From contig NZ_JBFMVT010000002.1 in assembly GCF_040786275.1 (NCBI RefSeq), positions 3,968,001 through 4,032,000 on the forward strand: a stretch of 64,000 bases of DNA, in the 5' to 3' direction. The notes beneath the pieces are model-generated. The model searched no databases. It was not told the origin of the DNA and saw only the letters and a program-made list of their open reading frames with translations. The DNA comes from Buttiauxella gaviniae (GTDB lineage: Bacteria > Pseudomonadota > Gammaproteobacteria > Enterobacterales > Enterobacteriaceae). Of the stretch, positions 35,352-44,954 are shown piece by piece. A program made the translations under genes and the position numbers. Each line of letters opens with the position of its first letter. The stretch's first letter is position 1.

Positions 35352-36662
35352 ATGCTTAACGATCTGCACCTGTCGACCATTAAAAGTATTAACAAGCGAA
35401 TTATTCCTTTTTTGATGTTGCTGTACCTCATCGCCTATATCGACCGTTCCAATATCTCCGTTGCGGCTTTGCAGATGAACGCCGATCTGGCGTTAACCGC
35501 TGAGATGTACGGGATTGCCGCGGGTATTTTTTATATCGCCTATATCCTTTTTGAAGTCCCCAGCAACGTCATTTTAACCCGCGTAGGAGCAAAATTATGG
35601 ATTGCACGCATCATGGTGACGTGGGGTGTTATCGCCGCCGGAATGAGCCTGGTGCAAACCCCGATGCAACTCTATGTGATGCGCTTTCTGCTGGGCGTGG
35701 CGGAGGCGGGTTTCACGCCGGGAATTATCTATTACTTATCTTGCTGGTACCCGCGTAGCGATCGCGCCCGCGCCATGTCGATGTTTTATATTGGCGCGGC
35801 GCTGGCGTCGGTAATTGGTTTACCGATTTCCGGGACGATCCTTAATATGCACGGATTTTTTGATATTGCAGGCTGGCGGTGGCTGTTCTTGTTAGAAGGT
35901 ATTCCCGCCGTTGTGCTTGGGGTTGTCGTCTGGTTTTATCTCGACGATGCGCCAGCCAAAGCAAATTGGTTAAAACCAACGGAGCGAGAGTGGTTGCAGG
36001 CAAAACTTGCCGAAGAGTCAGCCCTTAATGCAACGTCTGACAGCCACAACTGGAAGGCGGCGTTGACCAATAAAAAAGTCTGGCTGTTAAGTGCGATTTG
36101 GTTATTACAGGCGTTCGGCACAATCGGCATTACGCTATTCTTACCGCTTATTGTCAAAGGCGTGGTTTCTGAGCAAAGTAATTTTATTGTGAGTGTATTT
36201 TCTGCCGTACCGTTCTTGTTTGCCTGCATATTTATGTTTATGAACGGGCGTCACTCAGATATTACCCGCGAGCGTCGTTTCCATTTAGGGCTGCCGTTGA
36301 TGGCCGCCGGAGCGCTACTGATTTTCGCGATATTCAGCCATAACTTATTGATGTCTTATATCTTCCTGGTCATTACGGTTGGGCTGAACTGGTCTATTAC
36401 GCCTATCTTTTGGGCGGCTACAACCGAGTCTTTAACCGGGGTGGCAGCAGCGGCCGCTATTGCTTTAATCAACGCGATAGCCAATATTGCCGGGCTTATT
36501 TTCCCGCCGTTTATGGGCCGCATGAAAGATCTCACCGGGAATTACGATATTTCTCTGATGATTGTCGCAGGGGCATTAATCGCCGGCGGATTATTGGGGA
36601 TCTATGTGCTTAGCAACGCGCGAAAAGCCGCTGAGAAACATCTCGTTGCCCAGAAGAAATAG
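35352..36662 (+). CDS. MFS transporter, anion:cation symporter family
   Basis: A 436-residue major-facilitator protein of the ACS family, which imports organic anions such as tartrate, phthalate or hydroxyphenylacetate. Signature: RIIPFLMLLYLIAYIDRSNI near the N-terminus, GVAEAGFTPGIIYYLSCWYP, and WRWLFLLEGIPAV. There are twelve membrane segments with a central loop (DAPAKANWLKPTEREWLQAK). ATG 35352 is preferred (GGAGA 9 bases upstream) over the frame start at 35328. It lies between the formamidase operon and a convergent flavoprotein gene; substrate unknown. Confidence 0.85.
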   Translation: MLNDLHLSTIKSINKRIIPFLMLLYLIAYIDRSNISVAALQMNADLALTAEMYGIAAGIFYIAYILFEVPSNVILTRVGAKLWIARIMVTWGVIAAGMSLVQTPMQLYVMRFLLGVAEAGFTPGIIYYLSCWYPRSDRARAMSMFYIGAALASVIGLPISGTILNMHGFFDIAGWRWLFLLEGIPAVVLGVVVWFYLDDAPAKANWLKPTEREWLQAKLAEESALNATSDSHNWKAALTNKKVWLLSAIWLLQAFGTIGITLFLPLIVKGVVSEQSNFIVSVFSAVPFLFACIFMFMNGRHSDITRERRFHLGLPLMAAGALLIFAIFSHNLLMSYIFLVITVGLNWSITPIFWAATTESLTGVAAAAAIALINAIANIAGLIFPPFMGRMKDLTGNYDISLMIVAGALIAGGLLGIYVLSNARKAAEKHLVAQKK

Positions 36663-36680
36663 CGCGGTGGGTTAATCGTT

Positions 36681-36720
36681 AAAAAGCCACTGCAACCAGA
36701 CGTTGCAGTGGCTATTTTTT
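36681..36720. terminator. Bidirectional terminator between convergent MFS and flavoprotein genes
   Basis: AGCCACTGCAA and TTGCAGTGGCT (stem) with loop CCAGACG, flanked by AAAA and TTTTTT. It can end the plus-strand MFS transcript and overlaps the end of the minus-strand oxidoreductase gene. Confidence 0.88.
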
Positions 36721-38977
36721 AGCGCACGTTCAGGGAATAGACGGCTGGAAGACTTCCGGCCGTTTTCACGATTTCGAGTTTTATCTGCTGCACGGTGAGC
36801 GCTTCCAATAAACGATGCTCACAAACCGAGTGGCGATTATCCATCACTTCCGCAAGCAACGTCTGGTCTGCCCATAAACGGTAGTGCGTTATGCAATGCG
36901 GCGTAACGGCTAACGCGTGGCCCATTTGCACGGTTTCCATCGCGTTGTCGAAATCATTATCCAACACCAACGTCAGGGCATTTACGGTGCGAGGATGTTC
37001 CCAACTCCAGGTCACAGTGGGCAGATTGTCGTCGATTGCCGGAACCCAGGCGTTGGTGTGCTGTTCCGGGCGCAAACGGCCATTGAGTAAGTTTTCGGGA
37101 GCATAACAGCGCAGCGGAGTGGTAAAGCGCACAGCCGGAAGAATTTGATTCGGTGAACGGCGCGGGAGCCAGAAATCAAACTCATCGACACCGTAATCCC
37201 CGTCAGCAATCTGGCGGGTATGTTTAGCCACCCGGGCGTTCAGGCTGTTAAACACCGTCATGATGCCCGGCAACGGGCGGTCGGTCAGCGCCATATCAAT
37301 CTGTTCGTTGCTTTCAAAAGCTACAAACAAATACTGATCCCGCGGGCTTTGGTAATTAAAGTGAACGCTATATTCGCCCGCCTCGGTAACGGACAACTCG
37401 CGTTCATCCAAAGGGACATCCGGCGTGAAGTTTCCGGCCCGTTCGCTGCTCATCAGGCTGATTTTCAGCGTTTGTTGCGAACTTGCTCGCAGGGTGAAAT
37501 TCAGCTCAGGAAGACATTCACCGGCTTTAATCGGCAGCAAAAGCGCCATTCGCTCGTTTAATGCCGTCCAGTTGCCGCTGGCAGGTAATGCGTTAAGCAC
37601 AAATTCACTGCTGGTGGTGACGCGCGCCCCATTCGCCGGATCGGCGAGCCACTGGCGCGGGATGTAACACCCGGTCTGCTGCAGATGTTGTTGAAGCGTG
37701 CCGATACGCTGCGGATCGGCGAGCTGCGGGGCATCAAGTTGTTGCTGGTGGCAAAGTGCGGCGGCGCGGCCAACGACTTCACCCAGTAATCCGCAGGTGC
37801 ACATCACGCGTGCGCTGCCGAAAGCCACATGCGAAGCGGAAATGAGTCGCCCGGTCAGGAACAGGTTTTCCAGCGAGCGACTATACAAGCTGCGGTAGGG
37901 AATGGTGTATGTCCCTTTGCTATGAAACTGGCGGCAGCCGTCGTGTTTGCTGTAAACCCCGTCGGCCGGGTGCAAATCGATAGACCAGCCGCCGTACGCT
38001 ACGGCATCGTAGTGATCGCGCTGCTCAATGATGTCTTGTTGGCACAGCATATGATCGCCCACGAAACGGCGGCTCTCGCGTTTGCCAGGAATCGCGCCGA
38101 CCCATTCAATGGTCATATTGGCGGCGTCCGGGAATTGGCCTGAATTTTTAATGTAATCCCACACCCCCCAGACAATTTTCCACAGTTCCCATTTGATCTC
38201 TTCGCTGTCATGAATGGTGTCGAGGCGGCCACCCCATTCCAGCCACCATAAGTCGCATCCGTTAAGCGTTGAGGTCAGGCGTGTGTAACGGGGGATCTCT
38301 TCGATATCTTTAAGCGCAAAAGAAGGGGGGATGAAATTAACCGGAGCGCTGCCTTTTTTGGTGTAGAAATAGATCGAGTGCCCAAGTTTATGGCCGAAGT
38401 TATCGCCGGGTGCCATTTTTTCATCAAACTCATCGGGCTCTTCCGCACCCACGCGGTATTCCGCGCCTGCAAGATGCCCCAGAACGCCATCACCGGTAGC
38501 GTCACAAAATTGCGTCGCAGCAATGTCGTAGAAAGTTTCGTTAATCGCGTTGAAGCCTTTGGCGTGAGTGATGCGTTTGCCTTCGGTAGTGACATCGAAA
38601 AGGGCGGTATTGAGCAATAAGGTCAGATTCGGATCGCTACGGGCCATATCCAGCAAAACCAAATCAAACATCACCGGATTTCCCTCTTTATTACGGTAGA
38701 GGTTCTCTTCCATGATTTCGCCCATGATGCCGCCTTCGCGCGACCAGCGGTTATTATTTCCCATATGGGAAGTGGCACCGTTGGCCCATAAGCGCACTTC
38801 ACTGGACGCGTTGCCGCCCAGAACAGGGCGGTCCTGAACCAGCACAACCTGCAATCCGTCACGCGCTGCGGCGAGGGCTGCGCATAATCCGGCAAGCCCC
38901 CCACCGGCAACCAGTAAGTCGGTTTTTAAATGTTGTTGCGGGAATTCGCGGGCGTTGGTTTGCTGAAAAATTTGCAT
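36719..38977 (-). CDS. FAD-dependent oxidoreductase with C-terminal beta-sandwich region
   Basis: A 752-residue protein of the FAD_oxidored (PF12831-type) family. The FAD-binding fold is DLLVAGGGLAGLCAALAAAR (about residues 20-39) followed by VLGGNASSEVR; ATQFCDATGDGVLGHLAGAEY and RLISASHVAFGSARVMCTCG are typical family segments. From about residue 450, two beta-rich stretches (including WSWEHPRTVNALTLVLDNDF) look like carbohydrate-binding or discoidin-type modules. No signal peptide. Members occur in sugar or polyol catabolic loci; substrate unknown. Divergent from the IclR gene across 63 bases, so IclR control is likely. Confidence 0.82.
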   Translation of the reverse strand: MQIFQQTNAREFPQQHLKTDLLVAGGGLAGLCAALAAARDGLQVVLVQDRPVLGGNASSEVRLWANGATSHMGNNNRWSREGGIMGEIMEENLYRNKEGNPVMFDLVLLDMARSDPNLTLLLNTALFDVTTEGKRITHAKGFNAINETFYDIAATQFCDATGDGVLGHLAGAEYRVGAEEPDEFDEKMAPGDNFGHKLGHSIYFYTKKGSAPVNFIPPSFALKDIEEIPRYTRLTSTLNGCDLWWLEWGGRLDTIHDSEEIKWELWKIVWGVWDYIKNSGQFPDAANMTIEWVGAIPGKRESRRFVGDHMLCQQDIIEQRDHYDAVAYGGWSIDLHPADGVYSKHDGCRQFHSKGTYTIPYRSLYSRSLENLFLTGRLISASHVAFGSARVMCTCGLLGEVVGRAAALCHQQQLDAPQLADPQRIGTLQQHLQQTGCYIPRQWLADPANGARVTTSSEFVLNALPASGNWTALNERMALLLPIKAGECLPELNFTLRASSQQTLKISLMSSERAGNFTPDVPLDERELSVTEAGEYSVHFNYQSPRDQYLFVAFESNEQIDMALTDRPLPGIMTVFNSLNARVAKHTRQIADGDYGVDEFDFWLPRRSPNQILPAVRFTTPLRCYAPENLLNGRLRPEQHTNAWVPAIDDNLPTVTWSWEHPRTVNALTLVLDNDFDNAMETVQMGHALAVTPHCITHYRLWADQTLLAEVMDNRHSVCEHRLLEALTVQQIKLEIVKTAGSLPAVYSLNVR

Positions 38978-39040
38978 AAAGTTTGTTTCCTCTAAAACTA
39001 ACGATAAAATCGTGCTTCTTACATTTATTTGAAGTGCGCT

Positions 39041-39736
39041 ATGTCATCACAACCGAATCAAAGTCTTATCGACGGTATCCGTTGTTTGCAGTATCTGGTC
39101 ACCAGCGGCCGGGCTATTGGTTGCCGGGAACTGGCGCGCCTGATGGGCATCAACGCGACTCGGGTTAATCGCCTGCTGATGACCATGGCGGCGATTGGCC
39201 TGACCCAACAGGATGAACAGCGCCGGTATCTGCCCGGCCCCGGCATTCATGCCCTGGCCGCGCAGGCTATTCGTGGCTCCGCACTTTTCTCGCAGGCTTT
39301 GCCTCTGCTTGAGCGCCACGCCCCCAAAGACATCGTGGTGGCGATGGGCGTGCTGTGGGAAGACCAGGTGATTTATATCTATCACTCTGAACCCGGGAGC
39401 CAAATGAGCCAGGCTCTGGCGGGCTTCCACACGCTCCCTGCGTGGCAGTCGGTTATCGGTATGGCGCTGCTTGCGAGCGAAACCGACGATGCGCTGCGCG
39501 CACGTTTTTCCCCCGAAAACTGGCAGCAAATGGCACCGTACCTGGCCCAGCAGCGTGAGCAGGGGCACGTCGTCTGGCGGCATAGCGATGGCGAACTTTC
39601 CATGGCCCAGCCCCTCGGGGCGCACAATGCTGCGCTCGCTTTTGCAGGGATGTGGGAGGCGGGAGATGAGCATATTGCTCCGCGCCTCAGCCAGCTTCAT
39701 CAACTTACCGCGCAACTGGTTTCACCTGCGGTTTAG
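39041..39736 (+). CDS. IclR-family transcriptional regulator
   Basis: A 231-residue regulator. The N-terminal winged helix-turn-helix spans about residues 8-60 (LIDGIRCLQYLVTSGRAIGC, ELARLMGINATRVNRLLMTM). The C-terminal effector domain includes VVAMGVLWEDQVIYIYHSEP and LPAWQSVIGMALLA. ATG 39041 gives the family-type start. It is divergent from the flavoprotein gene and its 3' end overlaps the convergent MFS gene by 32 bases, which suggests that it controls both. The inducer is unknown. Confidence 0.88.
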   Translation: MSSQPNQSLIDGIRCLQYLVTSGRAIGCRELARLMGINATRVNRLLMTMAAIGLTQQDEQRRYLPGPGIHALAAQAIRGSALFSQALPLLERHAPKDIVVAMGVLWEDQVIYIYHSEPGSQMSQALAGFHTLPAWQSVIGMALLASETDDALRARFSPENWQQMAPYLAQQREQGHVVWRHSDGELSMAQPLGAHNAALAFAGMWEAGDEHIAPRLSQLHQLTAQLVSPAV

Positions 39737-41042
39737 TCTCCTGCGGCGTGTCGAGGTCGATACGCCCAACCACAAACAGATAAGAACAAATTCCCAAACC
39801 TGCGAGGATGGCGATAAACGCCAGCGCCGGAGCAAAGTTATGCCCGTCGATCAGCGCGCCAATGGCAATCGGCACCACGATGGAAGAGAGCGCCCCGGTA
39901 AAGTTGAAAACGCCGCCCGCAAGGCCAATTAAATGGCGGGGTGCGAGAGCGGTAACAAATACCCAGGTGATGGTGGCAAGGCCGTTGCCAAAGAAGGCAA
40001 TCGACATAAAGAGAATAATAAGCGTCGGGTTGTCCGTGTAATTCGCGCCAAGAATAAACAGCGTCAGTGACATACCAAGAATAACCGGCGCTTTACGGGC
40101 GAAACTTGCGCTTACGCCTCGTTTAATCAGGCGGTCTGAAACGAACCCCGCCAGCAGTACACCGAAAAATGCGGCCAAATACGGGACTGATGCGATATAG
40201 CCGGACTTAATAAAATCCATGTGGCGATACTGCACAAGGTAGGTCGGGAACCAGGTCAGGAAGAACCAGAAAGTGGCTGAAATGGTGAACTGGCCGAAAT
40301 AAATCCCGATCAATTTGCGGCTACGGAACATCAGCGCCAGATCGCCCCAGGCAAATTTACGTTTTGCCGCTTCCTGGCGGCTTTCCAGAATGGCGCCCCC
40401 TTTGCGAATATGATCCAACTCTTCTTTGGAAACGCCTTTGTGTTCCAGCGGCTCACGGTACAGGCAATACCAGACCACCGCCCAAATCATCCCCGCCACG
40501 CCGGTAATCAGGAACAAACCCCGCCAGCCATATAACGCCTGCACATGAAACAGTAGCGGCGTCATACCGGCGAGGCCCACAAACTGTGCAGACGAGTAAA
40601 TGCCAATTGCGCTGGCGCGTTCGTTTTCCGGGAACCAACTGGAAATTACGCGGTTATTGGATGGCATCACCGGCGCTTCAAAAGCCCCGACGCCCAGGCG
40701 CAGGCCAATCAATCCGCCGAAACTGCTGGCGACCGCATGCAGGGCGGTAATCAGTGACCAGATAAACAGGCCCACGCCGTAGACGATGCGTGACCCGAAA
40801 CGGTCGATAACGAAACCGCCGGGAATTTGCAAGGCGGCATAAATCCAGCCAAAAGCGGAGAAAATCAGCCCCATTTGTAGCGGGCTAAACTGGAGATCTC
40901 CTGCCATTTCGGTTGCCGCAACGGAGAGGTTCGTGCGGTCCATGTAGTTGATAATGATGTTAATAAAAACCAGCCCGAGCACCATAAATCGTACGCGCCC
41001 GGTGCTTTTAACCTTCGTAGTAGCAAGCGGTTGTTCTGACAT
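39705..41042 (-). CDS. MFS transporter, hexuronate/galactonate type
   Basis: A 445-residue major-facilitator protein like GudP/GarP/DgoT/ExuT. The N-terminal segment RVRFMVLGLVFINIIINYMD, then RTNLSVAATEM, and GVGAFEAPVMPSNNRVISSW are the signature of sugar-acid importers. Twelve membrane segments are visible. ATG 41042 is chosen (AGAGA 8 bases upstream); a GTG at 41048 is also in frame. Together with the flavoprotein and IclR genes it forms a probable sugar-acid utilisation unit. Its last 32 bases overlap the iclR-type gene on the opposite strand. Confidence 0.87.
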   Translation of the reverse strand: MSEQPLATTKVKSTGRVRFMVLGLVFINIIINYMDRTNLSVAATEMAGDLQFSPLQMGLIFSAFGWIYAALQIPGGFVIDRFGSRIVYGVGLFIWSLITALHAVASSFGGLIGLRLGVGAFEAPVMPSNNRVISSWFPENERASAIGIYSSAQFVGLAGMTPLLFHVQALYGWRGLFLITGVAGMIWAVVWYCLYREPLEHKGVSKEELDHIRKGGAILESRQEAAKRKFAWGDLALMFRSRKLIGIYFGQFTISATFWFFLTWFPTYLVQYRHMDFIKSGYIASVPYLAAFFGVLLAGFVSDRLIKRGVSASFARKAPVILGMSLTLFILGANYTDNPTLIILFMSIAFFGNGLATITWVFVTALAPRHLIGLAGGVFNFTGALSSIVVPIAIGALIDGHNFAPALAFIAILAGLGICSYLFVVGRIDLDTPQETKPQVKPVAR

Positions 41043-41112
41043 AATCACGTTCTCTTGGTTTTTGTTATCACGGCCTGCGGTTGCCAGCAGGTGGCGTTGT
41101 TTATCTTTCTAT

Positions 41113-41129
41113 GTTTCTTTTATAGAAAC
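41113..41129. promoter_or_regulatory. Inverted repeat upstream of the MFS gene
   Basis: GTTTCT (41113-41118) and AGAAAC (41124-41129) are separated by five bases, 71 bases before the MFS start. Spacing and position fit an operator, possibly for the IclR-type regulator. The rest of 41043-41343 has no gene; ATTCCCGG/CCGGGAAT at 41285-41308 is a hairpin after zinT and may end its transcript. Confidence 0.4.
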
Positions 41130-41343
41130 ACTTAGTGGTTCGCAAAGAGATATCGTCTGAAATGTGATCAGCCTAAAATTTCCCGGTAGAAATAGAGGGA
41201 TTTACGAAGTGATAAAAGCGAACGAAAGGTGAAAACGGGGCGGGGAATATCAGGTGCGAATGAGATCAATCTTAATCATGTGAAATTCCCGGCGAGAGCA
41301 CCGGGAATGTAAGATTTATTACTTAATGAGCCGTGATTAACGC

Positions 41344-41991
41344 TTAGTGAGACAACATCTCATGAACAACCTGCTCTTTACTTAAAGAGTACTCATAGTA
41401 CGTCGGCCAGTTATCCATCTCTTTAAGCAGTTTTTCCTGCGAGTCGTTACCCATGAAAATATGGAAGTGTTCGGATTTACGCGGGCCAATAATATGATCG
41501 CTGAACTGAACATATTTAGGCGCTTTAGACTGGCTGTCCTTACATTCGAACAGATAGCGCACGCCTTTTTTGCCTGATTTATAGGTCAGGATTTTATGCC
41601 CGGCATAATCATATTTACACTCAGCCACGGTTTTGCCGGTATGGAACTCAATAACATTGTTTTCGATGCCGATCATATCAATATCGGTGGCGTAGCCTTT
41701 TTTATAATACTCTTTGTATTGCGCCGCCGTTTTGCTGCCATCTTTCTGTGCTTTTTTCTCCATTACCGGATCTAAATCGCCGTTTAACAGATAAGGATTG
41801 ACCGACTGCCACACGCCGTCCCAATCGCTTAATGCGCGGTCTTTCACGTTCTTATCTTCAAATACCCCTTCACTTGCTTTGCGTTCCACATCGGTAAGCG
41901 GTTTACCGTGCGAGTGGCTGTGCGCCAGAGCGTTAGCACTACTCAGCAAAATTCCCATGCTCAGAACCAGGGTCGAAATCCGTAATGTCAT
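41344..41991 (-). CDS. zinT: Periplasmic zinc/cadmium-binding protein ZinT
   Basis: Periplasmic metal chaperone that helps ZnuABC acquire zinc when it is scarce. It has 215 residues, as in E. coli (YodA/ZinT, 216). The signal peptide ends at ANALA, followed by the His-rich HSHSHGK. The calycin-like domain has [20 protein letters not shown] and the metal-site [12 protein letters not shown]. It is preceded by a strong Zur palindrome and transcribed alone. The C-terminus ends VVHEMLSH. Confidence 0.96.
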   Translation of the reverse strand: MTLRISTLVLSMGILLSSANALAHSHSHGKPLTDVERKASEGVFEDKNVKDRALSDWDGVWQSVNPYLLNGDLDPVMEKKAQKDGSKTAAQYKEYYKKGYATDIDMIGIENNVIEFHTGKTVAECKYDYAGHKILTYKSGKKGVRYLFECKDSQSKAPKYVQFSDHIIGPRKSEHFHIFMGNDSQEKLLKEMDNWPTYYEYSLSKEQVVHEMLSH

Positions 41992-42020
41992 CAGCGTCTC
42001 CGTTTGTATGCCATGAAATT

Positions 42021-42051
42021 GTCGATAATGTTATAACATAACATTATCGAC
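42021..42051. promoter_or_regulatory. Zur box of zinT
   Basis: A 31-bp palindrome: GTCGATAATGTTAT, AAC centre, ATAACATTATCGAC. It matches the enteric Zur core GTTATA-N-TATAAC type with extended symmetry and lies 30-60 bases before zinT, so zinc repression is expected. Confidence 0.88.
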
Positions 42052-42076
42052 ATTCAACAGGTATGAAAACACTTTG

Positions 42077-43570
42077 TTACGTAGCGGCCTGGGTTAGAGG
42101 GGGGGTATATTTAATTATCCCGGCCAGGCGAATAAAAGAGGGCTCCATATCGCTGTCTTTTATACTGGCGAATCCGACCAATAACCCTTTTGATTTCTGA
42201 GCATTAAAATAGTAACGCGACAGCGGCCTCACCAAAATACCTGCGGCGTTCGCCTCTTTTGCAATGCCGACATCATCCGCCTGGGCAGGGAGCTGAATAA
42301 TAAGATGCAGACCGGCATTACTGCTGTAATACCCCAGATATTCTTCCCCTAAATGCTGTTTGATTAATTCCACTAACTGGTTTCGGCGCTTGCTATAAAG
42401 CTGGCGCATTTTACGGATATGGGCTGCGTAATAACCCTCTTTGATAAATTCCGCTAATGCGGCCTGCACAACCTGATGCCCACCGCGATAGAGCTCGTTA
42501 TGAACCTTCTTAAGCGGGGCGGATAAAGGCTTAGGTAATACGACATAACCCAGGCGCAGCGCGGGGTAGAGTGTTTTGCTAAAGGTGCCGATGTAAATCA
42601 CCGGGCTCTCTTCTTCCAGGCCCTGGAGCGAAGGGATAGGCTGGCCGGAGAAGCGGAATTCACTGTCATAATCATCTTCCACAATCCAGCTATTAAATTC
42701 CCGCGCAAGGGAGAGTAATAGCTGGCGGCGAGGAAGGCTCATCACGGAACCTAAAGGATATTGGTGCGAAGGGGTGACGAAAATTAATTTTGGCCGTTCG
42801 TCGGGTGACGTCTTGGGAACCAGCCCCTGGTCATCAACATCAAGCGCGGAAAACGTCACGGCATTCATGCGCAATATATTTTTAATTCCCCAATATCCGG
42901 GCTCTTCAATCCAGGCATGATCGCCTGGATTACAAATTGTGCGGGTGACTAAATCCAGCGCCTGATGAATCCCTTCGGTGATTAATATCTGATCGGTTGA
43001 ACATTTCACGCCGCGTGCGGTGCGCAAATAATCGGAGAGGGCAGATTTTAAAACTTCCAGGCCGCCTGCGGCATCATAGGTGAGATATTTCGGGTCTGGA
43101 CGCCGGGCAATAAGGTCATAAATCTTTTTAAAAGTACGGTGCGGAAAACTGTTTACGTCAGGCACGCCGGGAATGAAATCGCCCCACTGAGCGGGACTTG
43201 CGCTGGCATTTTCCAGCAGCGCAAGCCCGCGCTCAGAAAGGCTCGTCAATCCATCAGGCAGAGGCGTTTGAGCCGAACGCGCAACCTGCGTGTTGAGATT
43301 ATCGAGAACGCTTTCTGTCACAAACGTGCCGCTGCTGGTGCGCGTCGAAATATACCCCTCGGCCTGCAACTGTTCGTAAACGCGCAAAACGGTATTGCGC
43401 GAGAGCGCCAGTTCATTCGCTAAATCTCGCGTGGGCGGCATGCGTGCCGCGGGGCGCAAATTCCCCTCAAGAATTGAACTGCATATCGCAACATAAAGTT
43501 TCTTATGAAGTTTCTCGCCAGGCGTTTGAAGAAATGCCTGCTTGATCACATCTACGGCAAGTGAACGCAT
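42077..43570 (-). CDS. MocR/GabR-type regulator (HTH plus aminotransferase-like domain)
   Basis: A 497-residue MocR-family regulator: an N-terminal GntR winged helix (HKKLYVAICSSILEGNLRPA, MPPTRDLANELALSRNTVLR) joined to a fold-type I aminotransferase-like domain with the PLP lysine in YIGTFSKTLYPALRLGYVV. In the GabR model, PLP with GABA acts as the effector that activates gabTD. It is divergent from gabT across 110 bases, matching that role. ATG 43570 has AGGA 5 bases upstream; the frame runs on to 43726 without family match. Confidence 0.9.
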   Translation of the reverse strand: MRSLAVDVIKQAFLQTPGEKLHKKLYVAICSSILEGNLRPAARMPPTRDLANELALSRNTVLRVYEQLQAEGYISTRTSSGTFVTESVLDNLNTQVARSAQTPLPDGLTSLSERGLALLENASASPAQWGDFIPGVPDVNSFPHRTFKKIYDLIARRPDPKYLTYDAAGGLEVLKSALSDYLRTARGVKCSTDQILITEGIHQALDLVTRTICNPGDHAWIEEPGYWGIKNILRMNAVTFSALDVDDQGLVPKTSPDERPKLIFVTPSHQYPLGSVMSLPRRQLLLSLAREFNSWIVEDDYDSEFRFSGQPIPSLQGLEEESPVIYIGTFSKTLYPALRLGYVVLPKPLSAPLKKVHNELYRGGHQVVQAALAEFIKEGYYAAHIRKMRQLYSKRRNQLVELIKQHLGEEYLGYYSSNAGLHLIIQLPAQADDVGIAKEANAAGILVRPLSRYYFNAQKSKGLLVGFASIKDSDMEPSFIRLAGIIKYTPPLTQAAT

Positions 43571-43680
43571 TTGGATCCTAATATTAAAACGATTTGGCTC
43601 TCGATTCAGGTACCAGATACTGTCTAAATGGATCTCGACAATCAACCTGTATATCTGAATTGTGTGTGAGGGATAAAAAA

Positions 43681-44946
43681 ATGAGTAATAACGAACTCCA
43701 TCAACGTCGCCTGGCTGCCACTCCACGTGGGGTCGGCGTAATGTGTAATTTCTTTGCTCAAAAAGCGGAAAACAGCACCATCACCGATGTTGAAGGTAAG
43801 GAATATATCGATTTTGCCGCAGGGATTGCCGTGCTGAACACCGGCCATCGCCATCCTCGCCTGATGCAGGCGATTGAGCAGCAACTTCAGGCATTTACTC
43901 ATACCGCCTATCAAATCGTTCCTTATGAAAGTTATGTCTCCCTGGCTGAAAAAATTAACGCCGCCGCGCCTATTTTTGGGCCGAAGAAAACGGCATTTTT
44001 CACCACCGGTGCCGAAGCGGTAGAGAACGCGGTGAAAATTGCCCGCGCCCATACCGGTCGCCCAGGGGTGATTGCGTTTAGCGGCGGGTTCCATGGCCGC
44101 ACCTATATGACCATGGCGCTTACCGGCAAAGTGGCTCCGTATAAAATCGGCTTCGGGCCATTCCCAGGCTCCGTTTTCCATGCGCCGTACCCGTCAGAGC
44201 TGAACGGTATTTCTACTGATGACGCCGTGAAAGCCATTGAGCGCCTGTTTAAATCGGATATCGAAGCTACCCAGGTTGCGGCCATTATCTTTGAACCGGT
44301 GCAGGGCGAAGGGGGCTTTAACGTCGCGCCGCCTGAGTTTGTGGCTGCGATTCGCCAAATCTGTAACACCCACGGAATAGTGATGATCGCCGATGAAGTG
44401 CAAAGCGGCTTTGCCCGTACCGGCAAAATGTTCGCGATGAACCATTACGCGCATCAGCCTGATTTGATGACCATGGCGAAAAGCCTTGCGGGCGGCATGC
44501 CGTTATCGGGCGTTGTTGGTAAAGCGGAAATTATGGATGCGCCAGCCCCAGGTGGTTTAGGCGGCACTTATGCGGGTAACCCTCTGGCTGTGGCGTCGGC
44601 ACACGCCGTGCTGGATGTCATCACCGAAGAAAAATTGTGTTTACGCGCCCAGGCATTGGGCGAGCGCCTGACCTCGCGCCTGCGTGAAATCACCGCAACC
44701 TGCCCGGCGCTGGTGGAAATTCGCGGCCTGGGCTCAATGGTTGCCGCTGAATTTTATGATGCGGCAACGGGCGAGCCTTCAGCGGCTGTCGCGCAACAGG
44801 TTCAGAAACGTGCCCTGGAGCAGGGGCTACTGTTGCTGACCTGCGGGCAGAACGGGAACGTGATTCGCTTCCTCTATCCGCTGACGATTCCGGATGCCCA
44901 GTTTGATAAAGCGCTCGATATTATTAAAAACGCAACGCAGATGTGA
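43681..44946 (+). CDS. gabT: 4-aminobutyrate aminotransferase GabT
   Basis: PLP enzyme converting GABA and 2-oxoglutarate to succinate semialdehyde and glutamate; 421 residues (E. coli 426). Landmarks: FFTTGAEAVENAVKIARAHT, GFHGRTYMTMALTGK, IIFEPVQGEGGF, DEVQSGFARTGKMFA and the PLP lysine in MTMAKSLAGGMPLSG. ATG 43681 has GAGGG upstream; the frame from 43594 lies in the regulatory gap. It is followed by gabD eight bases later, forming a gabTD operon divergent from the GabR-type regulator. Confidence 0.95.
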   Translation: MSNNELHQRRLAATPRGVGVMCNFFAQKAENSTITDVEGKEYIDFAAGIAVLNTGHRHPRLMQAIEQQLQAFTHTAYQIVPYESYVSLAEKINAAAPIFGPKKTAFFTTGAEAVENAVKIARAHTGRPGVIAFSGGFHGRTYMTMALTGKVAPYKIGFGPFPGSVFHAPYPSELNGISTDDAVKAIERLFKSDIEATQVAAIIFEPVQGEGGFNVAPPEFVAAIRQICNTHGIVMIADEVQSGFARTGKMFAMNHYAHQPDLMTMAKSLAGGMPLSGVVGKAEIMDAPAPGGLGGTYAGNPLAVASAHAVLDVITEEKLCLRAQALGERLTSRLREITATCPALVEIRGLGSMVAAEFYDAATGEPSAAVAQQVQKRALEQGLLLLTCGQNGNVIRFLYPLTIPDAQFDKALDIIKNATQM

Positions 44947-44954
44947 GATGCCTG

